A stretch of 24,470 nt of DNA from Saprospiraceae bacterium (GTDB lineage: Bacteria > Bacteroidota > Bacteroidia > Chitinophagales > Saprospiraceae): assembly GCA_013042795.1 (NCBI GenBank), contig JABDPK010000011.1:1-24470 (forward strand), read 5' to 3'. The first letter of the stretch is position 1; each line of letters starts with the position of its first letter. The position numbers were made by a program, and so were the translations under genes. The notes beneath the pieces were generated by a model. The model did not search any database and was not told where the DNA came from. It saw only the letters and a program-made list of their open reading frames with translations. This document shows, one piece after another, positions 7,646 through 16,965 of this stretch.

Positions 7646-9265
7646 ATGCAGCAAACAGGTATTAAAAACCCTAATGCCTCCCTTCCGGATTATGATATTA
7701 ACAATTGGAAATATGCATTCTGGAATCTGAATCCAAACGAACTTATAGAACAAACATTACGCAGATCTGAAGGAACTCTGACCCACAATGGCACACTGAG
7801 TATAAAAACCGGCAAATTTACCGGCAGATCACCGAAAGACCGATACATTGTCAAAGACAAGAAGACTGAAAATACAGTTGACTGGAATGAAATCAACCAG
7901 GAAATATCTACAGAACACTACCTCAACCTAAAAAATGACCTCATTGAATACCTGAACGGCAAAGATCTGTTCATCAAGGACGCAGGATTATGTGCTGATA
8001 AAAAACACCAGATCAATATCCGAGTCATAGCAGAACAGCCATACAGTGCACAGTTTGTCCATAATATGTTCATCCGCTTATCCGAAGATGAACTACTACA
8101 TTTTGAACCAGACTGGGTTATATATGCTGCTCCCGGATTTCAAACAACACCCAAAGACAATGGAACACGTGCTGAAAATTTTTCAATAATCAACTTTACT
8201 GAAAAGATCATCCTTGTAGGCGGATCCGGCTATACCGGTGAAATTAAAAAAGGCATGTTTTCTGTTCTTAACTATGATCTTCCAAAGGAAAAAGGAATTT
8301 TATCGATGCATTGCTCTGCCAATGTAGGCCAATCTGGAGATTCTGCTGTATTCTTTGGACTGAGCGGTACAGGTAAAACAACGCTTTCTGCTGATCCCCA
8401 GAGACAATTGATAGGCGATGATGAGCACGGCTGGTCCGAAGAAGGATTGTTTAATTTTGAAGGAGGATGCTACGCAAAGTGTATCAACCTGACGAAAGAC
8501 AGTGAACCAGATATCTACAACGCCATCAGGCCGGGAGCCATCCTGGAAAACATTACATTTCACCCCGGATCATGCCGGCCAAATTTTGAAGATGCATCCA
8601 TAACCGAAAACACAAGGGTATCCTACCCCATTCACTATATATCCAATCATTACAAGGAAGGGCTTGCTGATCATCCCAAAAACATATTTTTCCTTACCTG
8701 TGATGCTTTTGGTGTTTTGCCTCCATTATCCAAGCTGAATATATCCCAGGCCATGTATTATTTCATATCGGGATATACCGCCAAAGTAGCGGGAACAGAA
8801 GAAGGTGTCCTGGAACCCAAAGCTACTTTTTCTGCATGTTTCGGTGCCCCGTTTTTGCCCCTTCATCCTAATAGCTATGCCAGGTTATTGGGTGAAAAAC
8901 TCAAGAAACATAAGGTCAATATCTGGTTGGTAAATACAGGATGGACTGGAGGCTCCTATGGTGTTGGACATCGTATTTCACTGAAATATACAAGAAGATT
9001 GATCACAGCAGCCTTAAGTGGGGAACTTGATAAAGTATCATTTGCAAATATGGCTGTTTTCAATCTCCAGATTCCATCTTTCTGCCCTGAGGTTCCAGGT
9101 GAAATTCTACACCCACGGAATTCATGGCATAGTAAGACAGCATATAACGAAAAACGGATTGAGTTGGCTCAATTATTTATTGACAATTTCCATAAGTATG
9201 GTGACAAAGTAGATGAAGACATCCTCCAGGCTTCGCCTGAAGTTGAGATGGCTCTCGTTGAATAA
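7646..9265 (+). CDS. pckA: Phosphoenolpyruvate carboxykinase (ATP)
   Basis: The 539-residue length is standard for the ATP-dependent family. The enzyme converts oxaloacetate and ATP to phosphoenolpyruvate, CO2 and ADP in the cytoplasm, the entry to gluconeogenesis (or the reverse in some fermenters). Visible motifs are TGRSPKDRY (around 60-68), the P-loop GLSGTGKTT beginning at G238, the metal-binding kinase-2 element LIGDDEHGW with D258 and D259, and FHPGSCRPNFEDASITENTR. All key residues look intact. The ATG at 7646 is followed directly by family-like sequence. It is monocistronic: a long leader region lies upstream and a strong terminator 17 nt past the stop. The Crp-like gene on the other side is a possible regulator. 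Confidence 0.97.
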   Translation: MQQTGIKNPNASLPDYDINNWKYAFWNLNPNELIEQTLRRSEGTLTHNGTLSIKTGKFTGRSPKDRYIVKDKKTENTVDWNEINQEISTEHYLNLKNDLIEYLNGKDLFIKDAGLCADKKHQINIRVIAEQPYSAQFVHNMFIRLSEDELLHFEPDWVIYAAPGFQTTPKDNGTRAENFSIINFTEKIILVGGSGYTGEIKKGMFSVLNYDLPKEKGILSMHCSANVGQSGDSAVFFGLSGTGKTTLSADPQRQLIGDDEHGWSEEGLFNFEGGCYAKCINLTKDSEPDIYNAIRPGAILENITFHPGSCRPNFEDASITENTRVSYPIHYISNHYKEGLADHPKNIFFLTCDAFGVLPPLSKLNISQAMYYFISGYTAKVAGTEEGVLEPKATFSACFGAPFLPLHPNSYARLLGEKLKKHKVNIWLVNTGWTGGSYGVGHRISLKYTRRLITAALSGELDKVSFANMAVFNLQIPSFCPEVPGEILHPRNSWHSKTAYNEKRIELAQLFIDNFHKYGDKVDEDILQASPEVEMALVE

Positions 9266-9282
9266 TGTGATTGAGTAATTAT

Positions 9283-9320
9283 AAAAGGCAGGATGAATTA
9301 TGATATCCTGCCTTTTTTTT
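9283..9320 (+). terminator. Strong intrinsic terminator after pckA, probably bidirectional
   Basis: AAAAGGCAGGAT (9283-9294) pairs perfectly with ATCCTGCCTTTT (9305-9316) around a 10-nt loop, with eight T's at 9313-9320. On the minus strand the same stem is followed by TTTT, so it can also end the convergent surface-protein gene whose stop is at 9325. Confidence 0.9.
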
Positions 9321-9324
9321 GTTC

Positions 9325-12300
9325 CTAGATCTTTATAAATCTCTTAATAACATATTCATCATCAAATCTGAACACAGCCAGGTAAACGCCCTTTTGCCAG
9401 TCGTCAACTAATATCTCATTTATACCATTGAAGCCGCTACTCCGATATACTACCCTGGAATTGAAATCATAAACGACGAGATCATCTGGCATCCTGTCTT
9501 CAAAAGTCATTGATATATTTTCAGTCGCTGGATTGGGGCTGAGTCTCACAATTTTGTCATTCAGATCAAGATCAGTTGTTGAGGTGATTTCATCTACGAA
9601 AAATGAAAAAGTCGAAATGCATCCATTGGCATCCGTAATTTCGACCGTGTAATCACCGGTTAATACATTGAATAGGTCTTCATCATTTCCATATACTTGT
9701 CCATCAAAATCGTTGGTCCAGGTAAATGTATATGGTACTGTGCCTCCGGCAACATCTATTTCAATTGAACCATTATCAAAATCAGCACTAGGAGTGATAA
9801 CCACATTTTCAATAGAAATAGAATCCGGTCTGATAAAATTAAAGGTCTCACTATACTGGCATCCGTTTTCGTCTTCAACAATAACTATTACTTCTCCATC
9901 GCACATTGATAACTCCTGGTCATAACTTATCATTGTCATACCCGTACCTCCAACCACATCAAATTCAAGTACACAATCAGAATCATTATAACAGGAAGGA
10001 TTCACCTGGAGCACATTTTCTATCCCCAGTTCATCAGGTTGTTCTATTATATATTCAGCGGTTGTCGTACAACCAGATCCGGCGTCTGTGACTGTCACAA
10101 CATATGATCCGGGTGCAAGCATATTATAATCGCCATTTATATCCCAGCTGTAAAGATCTGGTAAAACATCCAGGCTAATTGCACCATCTGCGACACCAAA
10201 ACAACTGGCATCCTGTGTTTCAACAAGCGATAAATCTATCATGGCAGGTTCCAGGATTGAAACCGTTTCCATAGCGATACAATTTGTTGCATCAATCACC
10301 ATGATTGAATAAAATCCAGACGGAAGACTGTCATAACTACCTCCGGTTATACTATATGTATAAGGCGGTGTACCTCCGGAAGCCGAAGCTTCGATTACTC
10401 CATCCATTGCACCAAAACAACTTGCATCAGTTGTTATAACTGTAAGTTCCAAATCAATATTAACGGTCACTGTAAAACTGCAGATGGCTGTATTACCACA
10501 TTCATCAATCGCTACATATTCTACTGTTGTCTCGCCTGCCGGAAACCCGGATCCACTTGGCAATCCTTCCGTCATCTCCAATTCATAATTGCAATTATCA
10601 GTCACCACGGGAAGCTGGTAATTAATCGTGTCACAACTGTTAGACACGATATTTCCAATCGCTGAACAATCGATTTGTGGAGCTATGGTATCAATAACAA
10701 TAATATTGGCTGTCCCTACAGTAGAATTTCCTGCTGAATCAAATAATGTAACAGGAAAGTCGAAAGCGAGGATATCATCACAGTCAAAGGAAGGTGTTTC
10801 AAACGCCACTGAATCTATACTGCAGTTATCAAAACTCCCGGCATCTATATCTGCAAAACTTGCCGGAGGTGCCTGTCCTGATGAATCCAGGTAAATCGTT
10901 GCCTGTTCCAATATAAGTATCGGGGCCACTGTATCACCTATAGAAACGGTAAATGTATCTGTCACAAAACAATTGTTACCATCCAGTAATTCAAATGAAT
11001 ACACACCGGCCATTAAACCGGAAAGTGTATCAGGAATATTGACAATTGTATCCATATCGATTATTGAAGTATCATTGGTTACACCATTAGACCAGGTCAG
11101 CTCATAATCACCTACCCCACCACTTACATTTAGTACTATCTCTCCATCACTTGCATCTGCACAACTGGTCTCGGTCACAGATAATAGTTGTGCTTTCAAT
11201 GTATCTGGTTCTGTCACTAACAAGTCATTGATAATAAGCATGCAGTCATTTGCATCATTTAATTCCACTGAATACAGACCAGCAGGAACCGGTCCAAGTA
11301 TTTCGGTGGTATCACCGTTGGACCAACTGTAACTTATTGGCGCCGTGGCACCTGTCACCATCAACTGTATCATTCCGGTACTATCGCCATTGCAGGATAT
11401 ATGAGAAATATCAGGCGTTGCAGCAATAGCACATCCAGGACCTGCTTCTACAATAATTGATTCTATAGTCTCACAGTCATTCTGATCAACTACAGTCAGG
11501 AAATAAAGGCCACCAGGCAAATTATCTACAGTACTATTCATTCCATTTTCATTAAGTCCTGTTGACCAGTTAAAATTATATGGTGCAGTCCCTCCTGAAG
11601 GTGTCGATGTAATACTGCCATCCATATTTCCTAACATGGTTTCAGCAGTAGCTACCATATTCAGCAATAGTAATTCAGGCTGAAAAATTTCGATTTCTTC
11701 GATTACTTCACAATTATTATCATCTGTGATTGTGATAAAATACAACCCCGCTTCCAAATCCGCCTGAATACAACCAGGCCCAATGCCATCGGACCATTCG
11801 CAAACGAGTGCTCCGGTTCCTCCAAATGCGTTCAATTCGACAAACCCATCACCCTCATCAAAACAACTGACATGTTCGATATCAGGATCGATCTCGATCA
11901 GGCTGGGTTCACTGATAAATATGGAAGCCACACCTGAATCACCATCATCATCAGTAACAGTAACGTCATGATTTCCAGCATCCAATTCAACAGCAGTGGC
12001 TTCATCTTCACCATTATCCCAGACATAGGAATAAGGAGGTGTGCCTCCTGATACCGTTGCAAATGCAGTTCCATCCTGACCATCGAAACAACTGACATCA
12101 CCAACATTACTGATCGTGACATCGAGCGGGTCGGTTCCCATGACAGCTACCGTAAGCGTGTTCACCACGATTTTATCTCCACCACTTCCAGATCCATTGG
12201 CAAGATTTCCGACTGCATAGAATGTAACATCATCCATGATATTAGGGGCAGTCCAGTCTGCATCCCAGGATACAGATGTCCCTGCACCAAAAAACTGTGC

Positions 12301-12678
12301 AGGATTATGACCAAAATATTCTCGGCCGCCCTGGGTGAGCAAGGAAGACCCGCCGCCATTATTCGTCCAGTCACCAGCATTGTTGTCATTGGCATCCTGT
12401 AAAGCAACCACCTGGAATCCACCTCGAACAGGAGACCCGGTCGATGCATTCAATGTCATTGTGACATTATAAGTTGTATTGGGAGTCACAGTTGAAGGTA
12501 TACCGGAAATATCTATATCACCGTCAAAACCACCACCGCCACCACCATGACAATTTGAGCATATACCGTCTCCTGGAGCTCCGGTATTACCGGCCGGGTG
12601 CTGACCGGAAAAGGAAAGAAAAAGAATGGCCACAATAATAAATGCGCCAATAGCGTGTTTTTTAGATCTGAAAGGCAT
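9325..12678 (-). CDS. Secreted surface protein: haem-motif anchor domain, SprB-like repeats, HYR-like modules, T9SS sorting domain
   Basis: An 1117-residue exported protein. Residues 1-25 are a signal peptide. After it comes GAPGDGICSNCHGG, a single c-type haem motif (CSNCH, 40-44), leading into a beta domain (about 50-180) like the Reeler/choice-of-anchor V domain. About nine SprB-like modules of roughly 70-85 residues follow (185-580 and 742-1030), each with a conserved Cys, a GGTPPYxYxW-like core and a D.N.C.. ending. Two HYR-like modules lie between them (583-664 and 666-740). Residues 1042-1117 are a type A type IX sorting domain (LSPNPATENISM at start, GVYLAVFRFD and a basic end). It is expected on the cell surface; SprB itself is a gliding adhesin. 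The haem motif is unusual for an adhesin. Domain classes are sure; the role is inferred. Confidence 0.85.
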   Translation of the reverse strand: MPFRSKKHAIGAFIIVAILFLSFSGQHPAGNTGAPGDGICSNCHGGGGGGFDGDIDISGIPSTVTPNTTYNVTMTLNASTGSPVRGGFQVVALQDANDNNAGDWTNNGGGSSLLTQGGREYFGHNPAQFFGAGTSVSWDADWTAPNIMDDVTFYAVGNLANGSGSGGDKIVVNTLTVAVMGTDPLDVTISNVGDVSCFDGQDGTAFATVSGGTPPYSYVWDNGEDEATAVELDAGNHDVTVTDDDGDSGVASIFISEPSLIEIDPDIEHVSCFDEGDGFVELNAFGGTGALVCEWSDGIGPGCIQADLEAGLYFITITDDNNCEVIEEIEIFQPELLLLNMVATAETMLGNMDGSITSTPSGGTAPYNFNWSTGLNENGMNSTVDNLPGGLYFLTVVDQNDCETIESIIVEAGPGCAIAATPDISHISCNGDSTGMIQLMVTGATAPISYSWSNGDTTEILGPVPAGLYSVELNDANDCMLIINDLLVTEPDTLKAQLLSVTETSCADASDGEIVLNVSGGVGDYELTWSNGVTNDTSIIDMDTIVNIPDTLSGLMAGVYSFELLDGNNCFVTDTFTVSIGDTVAPILILEQATIYLDSSGQAPPASFADIDAGSFDNCSIDSVAFETPSFDCDDILAFDFPVTLFDSAGNSTVGTANIIVIDTIAPQIDCSAIGNIVSNSCDTINYQLPVVTDNCNYELEMTEGLPSGSGFPAGETTVEYVAIDECGNTAICSFTVTVNIDLELTVITTDASCFGAMDGVIEASASGGTPPYTYSITGGSYDSLPSGFYSIMVIDATNCIAMETVSILEPAMIDLSLVETQDASCFGVADGAISLDVLPDLYSWDINGDYNMLAPGSYVVTVTDAGSGCTTTAEYIIEQPDELGIENVLQVNPSCYNDSDCVLEFDVVGGTGMTMISYDQELSMCDGEVIVIVEDENGCQYSETFNFIRPDSISIENVVITPSADFDNGSIEIDVAGGTVPYTFTWTNDFDGQVYGNDEDLFNVLTGDYTVEITDANGCISTFSFFVDEITSTTDLDLNDKIVRLSPNPATENISMTFEDRMPDDLVVYDFNSRVVYRSSGFNGINEILVDDWQKGVYLAVFRFDDEYVIKRFIKI

Positions 12679-12844
12679 GATAAATGTTTTGTAATGTTTA
12701 TCTAAATTATCACTTTGCTTTTATTATTATGACACGATTCCACCAAAAGCACAAGGAACTGATTGTTTCGGACATTTCAATTGCTTTACTGAAGTAAAAC
12801 TTATTTTATTGATATTTGCAGGCAGCATAAAAAATAAACATCGC

Positions 12845-15058
12845 ATGAGACGATCTATTATTCTATTACTTTTTATTACCGGGTTTATTCATGGAAGTAC
12901 TTATACACAGAATAATATAACACTTGAGAAGATCTGGAAAAACCGTGAGTTCAGCAATAAGCGTGTTCCCGGATTTAATTTCATGAAAGACGGAAGGCAT
13001 TATTCCCGGCTTTCCGATAATAAGATCCTAAAATATGACCTTTTAAATGGTGAAATGGTTGCTGAGCTTCTAAATGGTCAAACATTGAAAGACAAGGCCG
13101 GGTTCAATGGAACAATCAGAAACTACAGGTTTAACAATGATGAAAGCAAGATTATAATTGAATCAGAATCAGAGTCGATCTACAGAAGATCTTCAAAAGC
13201 CTATTTCCACATTTATGATATAAAAAGCCAGGTCTTGCAAGCGGTTTATGAAGAAGACAAAGTCATGTATGCGACCTTGTCACCAGATGGTTCAAAAGTT
13301 GCCTATGTCTGGAATAACAATCTTTACTTCCTGGATTTGGAATCAGAAATCACGACACCAATTACCTTTGACGGGAAATTCAACGAAATTATCAATGGGT
13401 CAGCCGATTGGGTATACGAAGAAGAATTTTCTTTTGCAAAAGCATTTTTCTGGAGTCCTGACAGTAAAAAGATTGCTTTTATGCGCTTTGATGAAACCGA
13501 AGTACCTGAATTTACAATGACCAACTATACCAATGATGTATATCCTGAATATGTCACATTTAAATATCCTAAAGTAGGTGAAAAGAATGCATTGGTCAGT
13601 ATACATATCTATGATATCAAAAATGATAAGACTTTAATAGCAGATACCAATCCCGGTCACGAACACTACATTCCCCGTATCAAATGGACCAAAAAGGAAA
13701 ATACATTAATGATATACCGGATGAACCGGCATCAAAACAAACTGGAACTATTACTTGCTGATGCCAACAATGGTGCAACCAGTGTAATCGTCGAGGAGAA
13801 CAATGAATATTATATAGATATTACAGATGACATCCGATTCCTTGAAAATGGAGACCAGTTTATTTGGTCAAGTGAAAAAAGCGGATTCAATCATTTGTAC
13901 CTGTACAACCTCGAAGGTAGAGAAATGAGAGCATTGACTTCTGGTGATTTCGATGTGACAAGATTTTACGGTGTAGATGAAAAGAACAAACGTATATATT
14001 ACCAGGCCGCTGAAACATCTCCTATGGAAAGACAAATTTACTCAGTCAATCTTCGGGGTACGGACAAAGTGATCCTTACTCCACAAAAGGGCTATAACAG
14101 CGCACAGTTCAGCAGTACCTTTGATTTTTTTGTGTGCACTCACAGCACAATAAACCAGGCGCCTTCATATAAAGTATATGACAGAAAAATGAATCCGGTA
14201 AGAGTCATTGAAGATAACCAGGAGTTGATGAAAAAAGCCAGTGATGTCAATGTCCAAAATGTTGAATTTTTCAAGTTTACCACCAGTGAAAATGTAGAAC
14301 TCAATGGCTGGATGATAAAGCCTGACAATTTTGATCCAGCTATCAAATATCCGGTATTAATGTATGTTTATGGAGGGCCAGGAAGCCAGCAGGTAACAGA
14401 CTCATGGAAAGGCTATAATTACTGGTGGTATCAAATGCTGGCCAAACAAGGATATGTTGTAGCATGTGTAGACAATCGTGGTACTGGCGGACGTGGAGAA
14501 GAATTCAAGAAAATGACCTATAAAAATCTGGGGCATTATGAGACCATTGATCAGATAGAAGCAGCCAGTTACCTGGGAAGCCTGGGATATACTGACCAGA
14601 GCAGGATAGGCATCTTTGGCTGGAGTTATGGAGGATATATGTCTTCTCTTTGCCTTTTTAAAGGCAATGAGGTTTTTAAAGCTGCTATTGCTGTCGCTCC
14701 TGTAACCAACTGGAAATGGTATGACACCATTTATACCGAAAGATTCATGAGAACCGAAGAAGAAAATCCCGATGGTTATGCTGATAATTCACCGGTGAAT
14801 TTCGTTCATAAGCTTAAAGGGAATTATTTACTTGTTCATGGAAATGCTGATGATAATGTTCATTTTCAGAATACAGCCGAAATGGCTAATGCACTTATCA
14901 GCAGTAACAAACAGTTTGACACCTATTTCTATCCAAACAGGAATCATGGAATATACGGTGATAATGCCAGGTTACATTTGTATACAAAGATGACGAACTT
15001 TCTAAATGATAAATTGAAGCACGGTAAATTGGACAACGAAGTCGTGAATCGTCCATAA
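12845..15058 (+). CDS. Dipeptidyl peptidase IV-like serine peptidase (S9B)
   Basis: A 737-residue exported protease with signal peptide MRRSIILLLFITGFIHGSTY. The N-terminal beta-propeller contains DWVYEEEFSFAKAFFWSPD, whose Glu pair binds the substrate amino terminus in DPP IV enzymes. The C-terminal alpha/beta-hydrolase has GWSYGG with nucleophile S594, HGNADDNVHF with D669, and NRNHGIYG with H701, a complete triad. The enzyme removes N-terminal X-Pro or X-Ala dipeptides in the periplasm or outside. The ATG at 12845 is chosen because it begins the signal peptide; a TTG 36 nt earlier would only prepend polar residues. smpB starts 9 nt after its stop codon, suggesting one transcript. Confidence 0.93.
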   Translation: MRRSIILLLFITGFIHGSTYTQNNITLEKIWKNREFSNKRVPGFNFMKDGRHYSRLSDNKILKYDLLNGEMVAELLNGQTLKDKAGFNGTIRNYRFNNDESKIIIESESESIYRRSSKAYFHIYDIKSQVLQAVYEEDKVMYATLSPDGSKVAYVWNNNLYFLDLESEITTPITFDGKFNEIINGSADWVYEEEFSFAKAFFWSPDSKKIAFMRFDETEVPEFTMTNYTNDVYPEYVTFKYPKVGEKNALVSIHIYDIKNDKTLIADTNPGHEHYIPRIKWTKKENTLMIYRMNRHQNKLELLLADANNGATSVIVEENNEYYIDITDDIRFLENGDQFIWSSEKSGFNHLYLYNLEGREMRALTSGDFDVTRFYGVDEKNKRIYYQAAETSPMERQIYSVNLRGTDKVILTPQKGYNSAQFSSTFDFFVCTHSTINQAPSYKVYDRKMNPVRVIEDNQELMKKASDVNVQNVEFFKFTTSENVELNGWMIKPDNFDPAIKYPVLMYVYGGPGSQQVTDSWKGYNYWWYQMLAKQGYVVACVDNRGTGGRGEEFKKMTYKNLGHYETIDQIEAASYLGSLGYTDQSRIGIFGWSYGGYMSSLCLFKGNEVFKAAIAVAPVTNWKWYDTIYTERFMRTEEENPDGYADNSPVNFVHKLKGNYLLVHGNADDNVHFQNTAEMANALISSNKQFDTYFYPNRNHGIYGDNARLHLYTKMTNFLNDKLKHGKLDNEVVNRP

Positions 15059-15066
15059 ACAGAGAA

Positions 15067-15525
15067 ATGGCTAAAGGAACCAAAGAAATTATTAACAGGA
15101 AAGCGAAATTTGAATATCACTTTCTACAAGCTTATGAAGCAGGCATTATGCTCAAAGGTACCGAAGTGAAATCATTGAGAAATGGAGAAGCAAACCTGAA
15201 TGATGCCTATTGCCTTTTCATGAATGACGAACTGGTCGTTAAGAATATGTTTATTGCTGAATATGAAAAAGGTAATATAAACAATCACGAAACGCGGAGA
15301 GACCGCAAACTGCTTTTAAAGAAATCAGAACTAAAAAAGATTCAGCGTCGAAGCACAGAGAAAGGATTTTCGATCATCCCTTACCGTGCTTATTTTTCAG
15401 AAAGAGGCCTGGTCAAGCTTGAAATCTTTTTGGCCCAGGGTAAAAAATCCTATGATAAAAGACAGAGTATTAAAGACAAGGATGCCAAAAGAGATCTTGA
15501 ACGCATGAAAAAGCTGGATCAGTAA
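15067..15525 (+). CDS. smpB: SsrA-binding protein SmpB
   Basis: A 152-residue basic protein of normal length for the family. Diagnostic stretches are NRKAKFEYHFLQAYEAGIML, GTEVKSLRNGEANLNDAYC, the RRDRKLLLKKSEL block and the lysine/arginine-rich tail (KKSYDKRQSIKDKDAKRDLERM) that enters the ribosome decoding centre. SmpB carries alanyl-tmRNA to stalled ribosomes for trans-translation. It follows the peptidase gene by 8 nt and its stop (15523-15525) directly abuts the stop of the convergent membrane-protein gene. The partner tmRNA gene is not in the window. Confidence 0.97.
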   Translation: MAKGTKEIINRKAKFEYHFLQAYEAGIMLKGTEVKSLRNGEANLNDAYCLFMNDELVVKNMFIAEYEKGNINNHETRRDRKLLLKKSELKKIQRRSTEKGFSIIPYRAYFSERGLVKLEIFLAQGKKSYDKRQSIKDKDAKRDLERMKKLDQ

Positions 15526-16965
15526 TCAGATCCTGAACTTCAAACCTGCACCGAAAGAGAAAATATTGATTTTATCCCTGTTAGGACCCAAAGGCGATAA
15601 TACATGATGAAGATATTCTGCTGATAAAAACAAATGCATGTTTTCGCCCAGGTGACGTTGTACACCCATCCCGAATTTTGCATGCATAAATATGTTTTCA
15701 CTGAATCTTCCACCATTAAATACGGCCTTGGTAAATTCCTTTTGAGATAACCTGGAACGGAATTCTGTTTCCGATCCCTGGGTTCGGTAGACCGGCAAAG
15801 GTACATCGAGCTCATCACTGATATCATAATACTCATGAAGCACTAGTCCAAACTGTAATCCAAGACTACTAAATAAAGACCAGTCCTCATTCCTGATAAA
15901 ATGAAACTGGCTTTGTACAGGCACTGACATCATATGATACCTGATGTTATTAAGGCTTACAACATTAATTCCTTCTTCTGTCTGGTAGGATTCCTTTACT
16001 GGATAAGGTGCATAACTGATCCTTGAATAACTTACACCGACCTGATGTTCCCATGGCCCGATGGATTTGGAATAAAATGCAGATAATGAATACCCCGGTG
16101 TATAGAGTACTTGCTCATCTAACTGGTAAATCTCGTCTCTTGGACTATTGATCGTATTGTTATTGATCGTGGTACTGATGCTTAACCAGTCTTCATACCT
16201 TGAGGTAGTGTTCAATGGAGCTATAACCTGATGTGACATTTCCAAACCATCATCATTTTCATCTCCTTCGGGACTCAATATTCCAAGAGTCTGAATTTGT
16301 GCCAGTTGAGCAAGTGATCTTTTTGTTATTTCATTATTGTCATGACTGCTCAGAACTCCTGTTTTTCCGGTTTCGGGCTCATTCGTATAAATTGATGTGC
16401 TATTAACCTGACTGCTGGATATTTCTTCCTGTAACTTGATATTTGATTCTCCGGAAGTTGTTTTTAAATACCCGTCTTTGATCTCGTCAGATATGGTATT
16501 GTACGATTTTGCAGCCCGGCTATTGCTGTTTGTTTCGGGAATACTGACGATTGATCTGTCCTTGGTTTGATTCAGAATTTCACTTTCATTAAATAATTCA
16601 TGATGAATTTCTATTTCGGCAATTTGTTGATCTATGTTATCAGTGAAAAAATCAATCTCATAAAAGTTGAAAAACGTGAATAATGAAAGGAAAAGTATGA
16701 GCAGTTCTCCGGACTTGATAGCAATGACCTGGTTTCTTAAATAAACCTGTTGTTTATACCTGGAATAAAGGTCCTGCCATGCTGCTGGAGATTGTTGCAC
16801 TTCATAATTGATCAGACGATCTTTCAGCTTATTATCAAAAGAGTCATCATATCGGCTGTCGCTCTGAATTTTTCTTGATTTGAATAATTCCCAATCTGCC
16901 CGCCTAGTGCTTTTATAGTTTTCCAGTTTACTTCTTATGATATCATCAAAACGGTCATCGTTCAT
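15526..16965 (-). CDS. Sigma-factor-linked single-pass membrane protein with barrel-like C-terminus
   Basis: The 479-residue protein has no N-terminal signal. Residues 1-75 are charged and hold two related copies of a motif: FDDIIRSKLENY...W25 and FDNKLKDRLINY...W63. One hydrophobic segment follows (about 80-102), then a Ser/Asn-rich linker (about 105-270), then a region of alternating strands resembling PorT-like outer-membrane barrel domains (about 275-479), ending in AGLKFRI. The gene overlaps the ECF sigma gene by 11 nt and is translated after it, the usual place of an anti-sigma factor. I infer that the N-terminal part may bind sigma in the cytoplasm. I do not recognise a named family. 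A single inner-membrane helix attached to a barrel-like domain is an odd topology. Confidence 0.65.
   Translation of the reverse strand: MNDDRFDDIIRSKLENYKSTRRADWELFKSRKIQSDSRYDDSFDNKLKDRLINYEVQQSPAAWQDLYSRYKQQVYLRNQVIAIKSGELLILFLSLFTFFNFYEIDFFTDNIDQQIAEIEIHHELFNESEILNQTKDRSIVSIPETNSNSRAAKSYNTISDEIKDGYLKTTSGESNIKLQEEISSSQVNSTSIYTNEPETGKTGVLSSHDNNEITKRSLAQLAQIQTLGILSPEGDENDDGLEMSHQVIAPLNTTSRYEDWLSISTTINNNTINSPRDEIYQLDEQVLYTPGYSLSAFYSKSIGPWEHQVGVSYSRISYAPYPVKESYQTEEGINVVSLNNIRYHMMSVPVQSQFHFIRNEDWSLFSSLGLQFGLVLHEYYDISDELDVPLPVYRTQGSETEFRSRLSQKEFTKAVFNGGRFSENIFMHAKFGMGVQRHLGENMHLFLSAEYLHHVLSPLGPNRDKINIFSFGAGLKFRI

Noticed and set aside
12034..12049. Hairpin AGGAGG-TGTG-CCTCCT inside the surface-protein gene
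   Set aside because: It falls on codons for the GGTPPY core of an SprB-like module, and similar partial hairpins occur at the other repeats. Codon constraint explains it better than a regulatory structure.
12809..12844. TTG start for the DPP IV-like gene
   Set aside because: It would put twelve mostly polar residues before a good signal peptide that begins at the ATG at 12845.
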